Shown here: positions 1 through 9,252 of the stretch, piece by piece
Layout of the letters: each line of letters begins with the position of its first letter
Position numbering within the stretch: position 1 is the first letter of the stretch
Assembly (NCBI GenBank): GCA_963698495.1
Contig: CAVORB010000002.1
Span: 124,001 to 188,000 of the forward strand
Reading direction: 5' to 3'
DNA length: 64,000 nucleotides
DNA from: CAVORB01 sp963698495
GTDB taxonomy: Bacteria > Pseudomonadota > Gammaproteobacteria > Chromatiales > Chromatiaceae
Notes under the pieces: generated by a model
The model's input: only the letters and a program-made list of their open reading frames with translations
Databases searched by the model: none
What the model was told of the DNA's origin: nothing
Position numbers and translations under genes: made by a program

Positions 1-47
1 CGAAGCGCGATCTCTCCCCGGTTGGCGATGAGGATCTTCTCGATCAT
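1..47 (-). CDS. accC: acetyl-CoA carboxylase biotin carboxylase subunit, N-terminus only
   Basis: Only the first 15 codons lie inside the window; the rest runs off the left edge. The minus-strand translation from the ATG at 47 reads MIEKILIANRGEIALR, the invariant N-terminus of biotin carboxylase, whose ATP-grasp fold carboxylates biotin on AccB in the first step of fatty-acid synthesis. It lies 70 bases downstream of accB on the same strand, the normal accB-accC order. The identification rests on the N-terminal motif plus this context. Confidence 0.9.
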   Translation of the reverse strand, partial: MIEKILIANRGEIAL

Positions 48-117
48 GGCAGATGGACCTGGGTGGGCGTGGTGGCTCGGTTGCGAGCGCCGCAGCGGCG
101 GCGGGGATCGCGGCGTC

Positions 118-579
118 CTATTCGATCACGAACAGGGGCTGGTTGTATTCCACCGGTTGTCCATTCTCTACCAGTATCCGTTTGACGGTTCCCGCTTTCT
201 CCGATTCGATCTGGTTGAGGATCTTCATGGCCTCGATGATACAAAGCGTGTCTCCCACCTTGACCCCGTGGCCCTCCTCGACGAACGACTTACTGCCGGG
301 GGAGGGCGCGCGGTAGAAGGTCCCCACCATGGGCGAGCGCACCAGATTTGCCTCGGGCTCGTCGTCGACTCCGGAGGCATCGGTCGCGGCGTGGCTCGCC
401 GCGATCACCGCGGATTGGGCTGCGGGCGCTGGACCCATTGCCGCGGGCATGACGAAGGGCTGGGTCGCCGGGCCATTGCGGCTGATGCGCACCGACTCCT
501 CGCCCTCGTGAATCTCGATCTCTGCGATGTCGGACTGCTCCAGCAGCTCGATGAGTTTCTTTACTTTGCGGATATCCAT
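118..579 (-). CDS. accB: biotin carboxyl carrier protein of acetyl-CoA carboxylase
   Basis: This 153-residue protein has the usual BCCP architecture. An N-terminal helix (MDIRKVKKLIELLEQSD) is followed by an Ala/Pro-rich linker (about residues 35-75) and a C-terminal biotinyl domain. The biotin-acceptor lysine sits in EAMKILNQIE; the usual motif is EAMKM, so Ile replaces the second Met, which is tolerated in the family. The protein carries biotin between AccC and the AccAD transferase in the cytoplasm. It lies 12 bases downstream of aroQ and is followed by accC, so aroQ-accB-accC is probably one transcript. Confidence 0.97.
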   Translation of the reverse strand: MDIRKVKKLIELLEQSDIAEIEIHEGEESVRISRNGPATQPFVMPAAMGPAPAAQSAVIAASHAATDASGVDDEPEANLVRSPMVGTFYRAPSPGSKSFVEEGHGVKVGDTLCIIEAMKILNQIESEKAGTVKRILVENGQPVEYNQPLFVIE

Positions 580-591
580 GTTCGATTGTCG

Positions 592-1047
592 TTAAGGTTT
601 GCTGGGCTGTCCCTCGAGGCGCGCGGTGGCTGCGCTCAGGGCAAGCTCATAGCCCTTGGCGCCGAGGCCGCTGATGACGCCTACCGCGATGTCCGAAAAA
701 TAGGAATGGGCTCGGAACGGCTCGCGGGCATGGACGTTTGAGAGGTGAACCTCGATGAAGGGGATGGCTACCGCCAGCAGCGCGTCGCGTAACGCGACGC
801 TGGTGTGGGTGAAGGCGGCGGGGTTGATGATGATGAACTCGGTGCCCTCGGAACCGGCGCGCTGGACCTTGTCGATCAGCTCGTGCTCGGCGTTGCTCTG
901 CAGGAATTGGAGGCTGTGCCCCTCGGCCTCCGCCTGCGCGGATAGCCGGTTCCGGATAGATTCCAGCGTGTCGCGGCCGTAGAGCCCGGGCTCGCGTGTG
1001 CCGAGCAGGTTCAGATTCGGGCCGTTCAACACGAGAATGGATGCCAT
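592..1047 (-). CDS. aroQ: type II 3-dehydroquinate dehydratase
   Basis: This 151-residue protein begins MASILVLNGPNLNLLGTREP, the signature start of the small dodecameric type II dehydroquinase. It catalyses the third step of the shikimate pathway (3-dehydroquinate to 3-dehydroshikimate). The catalytic Tyr is in the GLYG segment near residue 23. The IIINPAAFTHTSVALRDAL block (about residues 74-92) and the IEVHLSNVHAREPFR block (about residues 97-111), which carries the catalytic His, are both intact. Its position directly upstream of accB is the standard gammaproteobacterial arrangement. Confidence 0.97.
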   Translation of the reverse strand: MASILVLNGPNLNLLGTREPGLYGRDTLESIRNRLSAQAEAEGHSLQFLQSNAEHELIDKVQRAGSEGTEFIIINPAAFTHTSVALRDALLAVAIPFIEVHLSNVHAREPFRAHSYFSDIAVGVISGLGAKGYELALSAATARLEGQPSKP

Positions 1048-1192
1048 CAGTCGAAATCTGGTCAGGGCGGAGACGCCGGGAAGGCTTGCGCCGGTGCGCG
1101 GGGAAACTACCGCTGAATTGTCCAGATAACGGGAGATGCTGTCCAGTTATGCTTGCGTTGACTGCGAATTTGCGGTCTTTCTGGACTGGGGC

Positions 1193-1756
1193 TTAACGTG
1201 AAAGCAGGGGCGCAAGCTTTTTGTCAAGCGCGGCGCTGGTTATCTCGCCGGCCTGCGCGTGGACTCGTTTTCCCGCCCGGTCGAAGATCACCGTGAAAGG
1301 CAACCCCTGCAGCCGATTGCCCAGGCGGCGAGACATCTCGATGGCATTCGTGTCTCCCAGCAGAATCGGGTAATTGACCGGATGCTCCGCGAGAAAGGTC
1401 TTGACGTCTTCCGCCTCGTCGATCGCGATCCCGACCGTCTGCAGGCCGCTCGCGGCATAGCGCTCCTGCGCCTCGGCGAACAGGGGCATCTCGCGCAGGC
1501 AAGGTGGGCACCAGGTGGCCCAGAAGTTGAGGACCACGACCTTGCCGGTCCAGTCGCCACTGGACGCGTCCTGTCCAGCGACGTCGGGAAGGCTGAAATC
1601 CGGAAGGCGGTCGAGCCGATCGTCGGCGGGTCCGCTGAATCTGATCGGCAGTCGCAGCTCGGAGCCGTCGCCGAGCCACTGCTGCCCGAAGATCGCGAGG
1701 CCCACGCTGATGACCCCGGCGAGCACGGTGACCAGGACGACCCTGCCGGTGGTCAC
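1193..1756 (-). CDS. TlpA-like membrane-anchored thioredoxin
   Basis: This 187-residue protein has a single N-terminal membrane anchor (about residues 5-26) and a periplasmic thioredoxin fold of the TlpA/ResA type. The redox motif WATWCPPCLREMP is at about residues 79-91. A cis-Pro region (LQGLPFTVIFDRAG) lies near residue 155. The start is GTG at 1756, overlapping the dsbD stop (GTGA), so translation is probably coupled to dsbD. DsbD presumably supplies its electrons; a reductase role in cytochrome c maturation or protein thiol reduction is likely, but the substrate cannot be told from sequence. Confidence 0.9.
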   Translation of the reverse strand: MTTGRVVLVTVLAGVISVGLAIFGQQWLGDGSELRLPIRFSGPADDRLDRLPDFSLPDVAGQDASSGDWTGKVVVLNFWATWCPPCLREMPLFAEAQERYAASGLQTVGIAIDEAEDVKTFLAEHPVNYPILLGDTNAIEMSRRLGNRLQGLPFTVIFDRAGKRVHAQAGEITSAALDKKLAPLLSR

Positions 1757-4098
1757 TGCACCGCCCTGCGCAGGTGCTCCGCGAACTCGCCGGCCGGCTT
1801 GAAGCCGACCAGCCGGTAGCCCCGGAGCTCGTTGCCCGCCTGGTCGAAGAACAGCATGGCCGGTGGTCCCGGGATGCCGAAACGGCCTTGCATCAGGGCC
1901 TGGTCCTGCTCGTCATTGGCGGTGACGTCCGCCTGCAGCAGCACGAAGCGCTCCATTTCCTTGATGACCCCGGGGTCGGAGAAGGTGTAGCGCTCCATCT
2001 CCTTGCAGGACACGCACCAGTCGGCATAGAAGTCCAGCATCACCGGCTTGCCGGCCGCGCCTGCGGCCGCGAGCTCGCGGTCCAGGTCCTCCACCGTCTT
2101 GACGCGTTTGAAGGCGGCGTGCTGCTCGGCGGCCCCGCCGCCGCCCACTGCCAATCCGCGCAGGGGTTGCACCGTATCCTTGCCGCCCGCCGCGGCGCCT
2201 ACAAGCATCAGGGTGCCATACACCATCAGCACCGCCCCCAGGCCTTTCCACAGCTTCCTCCAGCCGCTCGCCTCCGGGGGCAGGGCCTGCAGCGCACCCA
2301 TGTACACGGCCGAGCAGATCATCAGCATGCCCCAGAGAACCATGGCGAACGCGGCGGGGATGATGCGCTCGAGCAGCACGATGGCCACCGCCAGGAGGGC
2401 GACGCCGAATACCGCCTTGACCGCGTCCATCCAGGCGCCCGCCCGCGGCAGCAGCTTGCCCGCCGAGGTGCCGATCGCGATCAGCGGGGCGCCCATTCCC
2501 ATGCTGAGGGCGAACAGGGATGCGCCGCCGAGGAGCCAGTCGCCGGTCTGCCCGATGAAGATCAAGGCGCCCGCCAGGGGGGGCGCCACGCACGGCCCGA
2601 CGATGAGGGCGGAGAGCAGGCCCATGATGGCCACCCCGGCGAGGGTGCCGCCTTGCTGGCGATTGCTGATCTCGGCGAGCTTGGACTGGAGACTGGAGGG
2701 GAGCTGGAGCTCGTAGAAACCGAACATGGAGAACGCGAGCGCCACGAACACCAGAGCGAATATGCTCAGGATCCAGGGATTCTGGAACGCGGCCTGCAGA
2801 TTCGCGCCGAAGAGGCCGGCCAGCACGCCGGCGACCGTGTAGGTCAGGGCCATGGCCAGGACATAGACCAGCGACAGCACGAACGCCCTGCGGGTCGTGA
2901 TGTCCGGCCCTTGCCCGGCGATGATGCCGGACAAGATCGGGATCATGGGGAACACGCAGGGGGTGAATGCGAGCAGCAGGCCGAAGCCGAAGAAGAGGCC
3001 GATCACGGCCCAGAGGTTGCCGTCGGCGAGCGCCGCGGCGATCTGGTCCGTTTCGGAGACGGGCTCCTGCGGCGGCGGTTCCCCGGCGCTCGCCGGACCG
3101 CCGGTCGTCGCATCCACGCCGCTTTCGGCAGCAAGGGCTACCGCGCTGACGGCCGGGGCCGCGGGCAGGTCCAGCTTCACCCGCTGGGTCTGCGGCGGAT
3201 AGCAGATGCCGCGCTCGGCGCAGCCCTGGTACTTGGCGACCAGGGTGACCGAGGTCGGCTCGGTGCTGGCTCGCAGAAGGGGCAGCGTCAGGTCGATGCG
3301 GTTGTGATAGACCGCGATATCCCCGATGGTGCCGTCGGGCCGCACCGTGTCCTGCTTGATCTCGGCCTCGGGAAGCTGGAAGGCGCCCAAGGCGACGTTT
3401 TCCGCGTCTTCCAGCGCGACGGCGATCTTCTCCGCATAGAGATAGGTGCCGTCGGCGATGTTCCAGGTGAGTTGCAGGCGGTCCGGCGCGGCGACCTCGG
3501 CGGTGAGCTGGAATGCCTCCTCCGGCTGCAGCACGTCGTCGTCCATGGCGCCCAGACCGAGGGACTGACTGAGGTCGGCCAGCGCGCCCAAGGCGGGCTG
3601 CTCGGCGCTGGCGTCGGGTTCCGGAACGGAGTCCGGTTTCGGATCGGGCTTTGCTTCCGGCGCGGCCGCCGCGAGCTTCGGCAGCTCAAGCAGGATCTGC
3701 TGCTTGTGCGGCGGATAACACAGGCCCTGGTCCGCGCAGCCCTGCGAGGTGGTCTCCAGCGCCAGCACGTCACCCGCTCCGGCGGCGCGCTTCACGGGCA
3801 GGCGCACGTCGACGCGGTCGCGGTAGATCTCCACCTCGCCGAAGAACTCGTCCGTCTTGGTCTCTGCTGGCGGAGTCTTCGGGTTGCCGATCTCGATGCC
3901 CACGGTCTCGCTGCGGAACTTGAACTTGCTGCGGTACATGTAGTAGCCGTCCGCAATGTCCCAGGAGACCACGACCGCCTCCGGCCCGTCGGCTTGACCG
4001 GACACGCGGAACGCCTGGTCGGGCAGCAGGAACTCATCCTCCGCCGCCAGGTTCGCGCCCGCGGTCAAGGTCAGGAGCAGCGCGAAAAAACGAATCAT
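1753..4098 (-). CDS. dsbD: thiol:disulfide interchange protein DsbD with two N-terminal alpha domains
   Basis: DsbD moves electrons from cytoplasmic thioredoxin across the inner membrane to periplasmic partners. I chose ATG 4098 because it overlaps the cutA stop as ATGA and opens directly with a signal peptide (MIRFFALLLTLTAGANLAA); this gives 781 residues. Domain order: DsbD-alpha copy 1 (about 22-140, Cys121/Cys127 in CADQGLC), an Ala/Pro linker, DsbD-alpha copy 2 (about 187-312, Cys293/Cys299 in CAERGIC), and an eight-helix membrane domain (about 362-640) with its redox Cys381 (FTPCVFP) and Cys503 (GPCVAPP). A C-terminal thioredoxin domain carries Cys695/Cys698 (DWCVSCKE). The common form has one alpha domain and about 565 residues, so this is an extended variant with every redox pair intact. 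tlpA-like follows with overlap. Confidence 0.96.
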   Translation of the reverse strand: MIRFFALLLTLTAGANLAAEDEFLLPDQAFRVSGQADGPEAVVVSWDIADGYYMYRSKFKFRSETVGIEIGNPKTPPAETKTDEFFGEVEIYRDRVDVRLPVKRAAGAGDVLALETTSQGCADQGLCYPPHKQQILLELPKLAAAAPEAKPDPKPDSVPEPDASAEQPALGALADLSQSLGLGAMDDDVLQPEEAFQLTAEVAAPDRLQLTWNIADGTYLYAEKIAVALEDAENVALGAFQLPEAEIKQDTVRPDGTIGDIAVYHNRIDLTLPLLRASTEPTSVTLVAKYQGCAERGICYPPQTQRVKLDLPAAPAVSAVALAAESGVDATTGGPASAGEPPPQEPVSETDQIAAALADGNLWAVIGLFFGFGLLLAFTPCVFPMIPILSGIIAGQGPDITTRRAFVLSLVYVLAMALTYTVAGVLAGLFGANLQAAFQNPWILSIFALVFVALAFSMFGFYELQLPSSLQSKLAEISNRQQGGTLAGVAIMGLLSALIVGPCVAPPLAGALIFIGQTGDWLLGGASLFALSMGMGAPLIAIGTSAGKLLPRAGAWMDAVKAVFGVALLAVAIVLLERIIPAAFAMVLWGMLMICSAVYMGALQALPPEASGWRKLWKGLGAVLMVYGTLMLVGAAAGGKDTVQPLRGLAVGGGGAAEQHAAFKRVKTVEDLDRELAAAGAAGKPVMLDFYADWCVSCKEMERYTFSDPGVIKEMERFVLLQADVTANDEQDQALMQGRFGIPGPPAMLFFDQAGNELRGYRLVGFKPAGEFAEHLRRAVQ

Positions 4099-4424
4099 GC
4101 GTTGTTGTCTGTACATGAACACACCCACTGAAGATATTCGGGCAGGCCGCGAACCGCCGGTACGGCGATGATCTCGGGCAAGTCATACGGATGCAGCTCC
4201 CGCAGACGGGCGCTGAGCGCGTCGAATCGGGCATCGCTGGTCTTGATCAGGAGCAGCGTCTCCGAATCTCGCTCCACCTTGCCCTGCCACAGGTAGACCG
4301 AGGTCAAGCCCGGTACCCGGTTGACGCACGCGGCCAAACGCTCGACCACCAGGGCGTCGGAGATGCGCTCTGCCGTCTCCTGATCCGGGCAGGTGCAGAG
4401 CACGAGCAGGACCTGCGGGTTCAT
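4095..4424 (-). CDS. cutA: divalent-cation tolerance protein CutA
   Basis: This 109-residue protein starts MNPQVLLVLCTCPDQETAERI and contains the CutA core: ACVNRVPGLTSVYLWQGK, the ETLLLIKT strand, LRELHPYDLPEIIAVP, and the Trp near the end (YLQWVCSC). It forms a trimeric ferredoxin-like fold historically linked to copper tolerance; the true function is unsettled. Start 4424 is preferred over an upstream ATG because a GGGAGGC ribosome-binding site precedes it. Its stop overlaps the dsbD start, the cutA-dsbD pairing seen in many gammaproteobacteria. Confidence 0.95.
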   Translation of the reverse strand: MNPQVLLVLCTCPDQETAERISDALVVERLAACVNRVPGLTSVYLWQGKVERDSETLLLIKTSDARFDALSARLRELHPYDLPEIIAVPAVRGLPEYLQWVCSCTDNNA

Positions 4425-4766
4425 TGAGCCGCCTCCCCGGGGGGCAGCGAACAAGGACGGTCGAGTTGGTTCAGCATCACGCGGGGTACGTTAGACTACT
4501 GGAAGCCGGTTTGCCGGGGAAAGGCCATCGCGGATTGTATACGTGTTTCCTTCGCGGATGGATCGCTTGTCGGTTCGGGTGTTGCTTCCGCGCGGCGAAG
4601 AGGGACGACCGGATCGCAGCTCGGTGCGCCCACGGCTTCCTTGGCCGATACCGGTCGGGAGGGCTCGGAATGGCAATGGCCCTTGGTTGCGCTGGTGTTT
4701 TGGCAAGTCGAGTCGCATATCCGAGTTAGATCCGAACCGAAAGACTTCAACCTTGAGACCGGTCCG

Positions 4767-5189
4767 TTGCTGATTTTTCTCCTTCTGTTCATCGGTGTTC
4801 CGCTCGTCGAGCTCTATTTCCTGATCCAGGTCGGCTCCGAAATCGGGGCGGTGCGGACGATCGGATTGAGCATCCTCACCGCCTTCATCGGCGCGGCCCT
4901 GGTCAGGATGCAGGGGTTCGGTGTCCTGATGCGTGTGCGCGCCGCCTCCGACCGGGACGAGGTGCCGGCGCTGGATCTGATGGACGGCGCCCTGATCCTG
5001 GTTGCGGGCCTGTTGCTGCTGCTTCCGGGGTTTCTGACCGACGCCGTCGGGTTCGCCCTGTTGGTGCCGCCGCTCCGCCGGTTTCTTATCGCTCGATTCG
5101 TGCGGCTCATCCCGCATCAAGCCCGCTCGGGCGGCGAATCCGAGCATCCGCGGATCATCGAGGGCGAGTATCGGCGCGAGAAGGACTGA
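4767..5189 (+). CDS. fxsA: FxsA family cytoplasmic membrane protein
   Basis: The recognisable protein begins near LLIFLLLFIGVPLVELY and has the FxsA pattern: an N-terminal helix, then IQVGSEIGAVRTIGLSILT, AALVRMQGFG, and LILVAGLLLLLPGFLTDAVG, with a charged tail. No ATG is well placed. The open frame extends upstream to 4641, but that part has no FxsA similarity, so I place the start at TTG 4767, with CTG 4770 as an alternative. FxsA is an inner-membrane protein that in E. coli relieves phage T7 exclusion by F; its normal role is unclear. Its location just upstream of groES is common in this lineage. Confidence 0.85.
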   Translation: MLIFLLLFIGVPLVELYFLIQVGSEIGAVRTIGLSILTAFIGAALVRMQGFGVLMRVRAASDRDEVPALDLMDGALILVAGLLLLLPGFLTDAVGFALLVPPLRRFLIARFVRLIPHQARSGGESEHPRIIEGEYRREKD

Positions 5190-5277
5190 GTCCCTTTCCC
5201 CTCTTGCCCCGCTCCGCTGCCGTGACCGCAGCGGTGTCCCCAACCCTCCGGCTACAGGCTGCCCGCCTCCCGGCGGG

Positions 5278-5305
5278 TTGACAGCGTGAATCCAGACCCT
5301 ATTAT
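5278..5305 (+). promoter_or_regulatory. sigma-70-type promoter of groESL
   Basis: TTGACA (5278-5283) and TATTAT (5300-5305) are separated by 16 bases, a near-consensus vegetative promoter. The CIRCE operator starts at the end of the -10 box, so bound HrcA would block transcription initiation. Confidence 0.75.
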
Positions 5306-5331
5306 TGGCACTCGCAACGGGCGAGTGCTAA
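5305..5331 (+). promoter_or_regulatory. CIRCE operator (HrcA binding site)
   Basis: The inverted repeat TTGGCACTC-N9-GAGTGCTAA differs from the canonical CIRCE repeat (TTAGCACTC-N9-GAGTGCTAA) at one base. It lies 65 bases upstream of the groES ATG. HrcA-mediated heat-shock control of groESL is therefore expected, rather than control by sigma-32 alone. hrcA itself is not in the window. Confidence 0.93.
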
Positions 5332-5395
5332 CAAGACGGGCGCCGCCCTAGGCGTTTAGCAGGCTCGTCAACTCATTTCACCAGGAGACCGCTCA

Positions 5396-5686
5396 ATGAA
5401 GATACGTCCCCTCCACGACCGTGTCGTCGTCCGCCGTATGGAGGAAGAACGCACCACCGCTGGCGGCATCGTGATACCGGATTCCGCCACCGAGAAGCCG
5501 ATCCAGGGCGAGGTGATCGCCGTGGGCAACGGCAAGATCCTCAACAGCGGCGAGGTGCGCCCTCTGGACCTGAAGGTGGGCGACCGGGTGCTGTTCGGAA
5601 AATACTCCGGCACCGAGGTCAAGCTCGATGGCGAGGAGTACCTCGTCATGCGTGAAGAAGACATCATGGGCGTGGTCGAGGGCTAA
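5396..5686 (+). CDS. groES: co-chaperonin GroES
   Basis: This 96-residue protein (MKIRPLHDRVVVRRMEEE...) is the 10-kDa co-chaperonin that caps GroEL. The mobile loop (residues about 17-34, TTAGGIVIPDSATEKP) and the roof hairpin region are present. A good ribosome-binding site (AGGAGA) lies 8 bases before the ATG. It is transcribed with groEL from the CIRCE-controlled promoter, with a 57-base gap between the genes. Confidence 0.99.
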   Translation: MKIRPLHDRVVVRRMEEERTTAGGIVIPDSATEKPIQGEVIAVGNGKILNSGEVRPLDLKVGDRVLFGKYSGTEVKLDGEEYLVMREEDIMGVVEG

Positions 5687-5743
5687 GGGCGCCGCCCGCC
5701 CCGCGAACCCGCTTATTCAGAACCGAGATCAGGATATTTTTAC

Positions 5744-7393
<1,650 letters not shown>

Positions 7394-7423
7394 CCCCGGG
7401 TCAGGGCATCCGCCCTTTTACCC

Positions 7424-7451
7424 AAAAGCCCCGCCTCGGCGGGGCTTTTTT
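7424..7451 (+). terminator. intrinsic terminator of groESL
   Basis: A GC-rich hairpin (AAAGCCCCGCC, loop, GGCGGGGCTTT) is followed by a run of T residues. It lies 30 bases downstream of the groEL stop, a textbook rho-independent terminator. Confidence 0.92.
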
Positions 7452-7602
7452 GTTGGTGCCCGGTCCATCCAAGCGAGGGTTGAGCGCCGGCATGCCGCTG
7501 CCGGGTGTCGGCGTTCTGGTCATCGGGGCTCTCCGCGCCAGGCCGAGGCAACTCCGATGGCTACATCACGCTGTTCGGCGTCACCCGCGGGCAAGGGGTG
7601 AG

Positions 7603-8913
7603 CTAGGCGGGAGACTCCGTCTGCGCCAACACGAGATCTCTCAGCGTTCTCTTCCCGAGACTGTCCGCCGCGGCGCTGTCCATCTGGTCGACGACCTCCT
7701 GAACGGCCGCAAGCTGCGCCGGTTTTCCGTCCTGCTTCCTCGCCGCGTCCAGGATCTCCCGTAAGCTGATGGTCTCAATAGCGCGGGCCGGAAGGTAGGC
7801 TTCCGGATCGTCATTGGTCGCCGTGATGAGATGCTCTTCCCTCAGCAACCGGATAAGCCCCTCCACCTGGTCAGGCGATCCGCAACAGCCGCGCGCGGAC
7901 AGGGCCTCCAGTGTCCATTTCGGCTCGTCGAGATAGTAGGCATGTCCGATCAGGGTCATGACATCCAGGGCGAGCGCCTCACGCCGCAATTGTCCCGGCT
8001 GATCGGTGGTTGCGCCGGGATTCAGGAGATGGGGGTACTGCCAATACCGCGCGATGTGCGCCCCGACGAGGACGATCAGCCAGCCTACATTGACCCAGAT
8101 AATGAACAACACCGCCGCGGCAAGGCTCGAGTAGATCGCCGAGTATTTCGAGGAGCCCGCGACCAACTGCGCGAACAGGTGGCCGACGCCGTACCAGGCC
8201 AGGCTGGCAAAGACGCCACCGACCAGCGCGGGGACCAGCCGAACGCGGTAGTTCGTGAGGAAGGAATAGAGAAAGGCGAATGCCGCGCACACCAGCAGAT
8301 AGGGAACTAGTCGGCCCAGCGCCCAGAAGAGCTGGCCGAGAGGCTCGATGGCGATCACTCGATGTATGTTCTCGTTCCCGAACAGACCCGTGGTGACGCC
8401 GAGCGCCGTCACGATGAACACGGGTCCGACCAGGGCCACGCTGAGATAGTCGCTGAAGCGGCGACCCAAGCTACGCACCCCAGGCGCATGCCAGACCGCG
8501 TTGAATGCCTCCTCGACCTTCGTCAACAGCGAGATTACCGTCCAGAACAGCATCGCGATTCCCAGGAAGCCAAGGACGGCAAAGTTGAGCCGTTCAACGT
8601 AGCCCAGGATGTTCTGCCCGATCTCGACACCCCGGTCGCCAAGGGGTGCGAGCGACTGCATGAGCATCGGCTCCAGTTGGTTCTGAACACCGAATCCCTT
8701 GAGGACGGAGAAGGTGACGGCCAGGAAGGGGACCAGCGAAAGCAAAGTGGTGTAGGCGAGGCTGGTCGACTGCAGATGGAGATTGTTGTCCCGGAATTTT
8801 CCCAGGATGGCCCACGACAAGCGGATACAGAAGACCGCCGTCCGGCCAAGCCAGCCCCGCCCGGAGGACTCGGACTCGAAGATCTCGTGCTTCCAGCGCT
8901 GAATGAGATTCAT
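7603..8913 (-). CDS. YihY/BrkB family inner-membrane protein
   Basis: This 436-residue protein of the YihY (formerly RNase BN-like) membrane family starts at MNLIQRWKHEIFE. The family hallmark block TSLAYTTLLSLVPFLAVTFSVLKGFG lies at about residues 47-72, and six hydrophobic segments follow, including the LYSFLTNYRVR and LAWYGVGHLFAQLV regions. The roughly 140-residue cytoplasmic C-terminal extension resembles a winged-helix regulatory tail found in part of the family. An upstream in-frame ATG (9048) exists but adds 45 residues with no family similarity. Transport or envelope function is not established; RNase activity was a historical misassignment. Confidence 0.88.
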   Translation of the reverse strand: MNLIQRWKHEIFESESSGRGWLGRTAVFCIRLSWAILGKFRDNNLHLQSTSLAYTTLLSLVPFLAVTFSVLKGFGVQNQLEPMLMQSLAPLGDRGVEIGQNILGYVERLNFAVLGFLGIAMLFWTVISLLTKVEEAFNAVWHAPGVRSLGRRFSDYLSVALVGPVFIVTALGVTTGLFGNENIHRVIAIEPLGQLFWALGRLVPYLLVCAAFAFLYSFLTNYRVRLVPALVGGVFASLAWYGVGHLFAQLVAGSSKYSAIYSSLAAAVLFIIWVNVGWLIVLVGAHIARYWQYPHLLNPGATTDQPGQLRREALALDVMTLIGHAYYLDEPKWTLEALSARGCCGSPDQVEGLIRLLREEHLITATNDDPEAYLPARAIETISLREILDAARKQDGKPAQLAAVQEVVDQMDSAAADSLGKRTLRDLVLAQTESPA

Positions 8914-9252
8914 GGGGACGGCGACCGGGTAAACGTCGAATCGTATGACTGAGCGTGCGCGTATGGGGTCAGGAGTATACGCCGCATCTATCTTGGGGGT
9001 GGCAGCAGCGATGTGGCCATGCGCGGGTTGTGCCCCTATCGCGGACACCCCGGTCGAGGGTGGTCGAGGTAACCCGTCAGAGTTTCACGCCGGGAGTTGA
9101 TGGACGCGCGTTGCACGTCGTGCGTCCATGTTGCTCGTGGCGAATGCGGCCCCCGCGCTCTGTCGTACCGCGTTTCGCCGCGAGGGGATAGGTTGGGGGC
9201 TGGGGCGCCCGCCCGGCGGCTGGATCATGCCGCCGGGCGGTCAGGTTCGGCG
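8914..9252. other. intergenic region with one strong palindrome
   Basis: This stretch separates the yihY-like start from the mltD stop. Apart from the hairpin at 9209-9240, I see no gene or RNA. The yihY-like promoter should lie here but no clear boxes stand out. Confidence 0.5.
9209..9240 (-). terminator. hairpin downstream of mltD
   Basis: A perfect 12-bp stem (CCGCCCGGCGGC / GCCGCCGGGCGG) with an 8-base loop starts 13 bases beyond the mltD stop on the minus strand. There is no T-run after it, so it may act as a rho-independent stop only weakly, or as an RNA-stabilising structure. Confidence 0.5.

Noticed and set aside
1774..4131. A 785-codon open frame on the plus strand opposite dsbD
   Set aside because: It is composed of Gln/His/Arg/Gly-rich low-complexity text typical of the antisense of a GC-rich gene, while the minus strand encodes an unmistakable DsbD.
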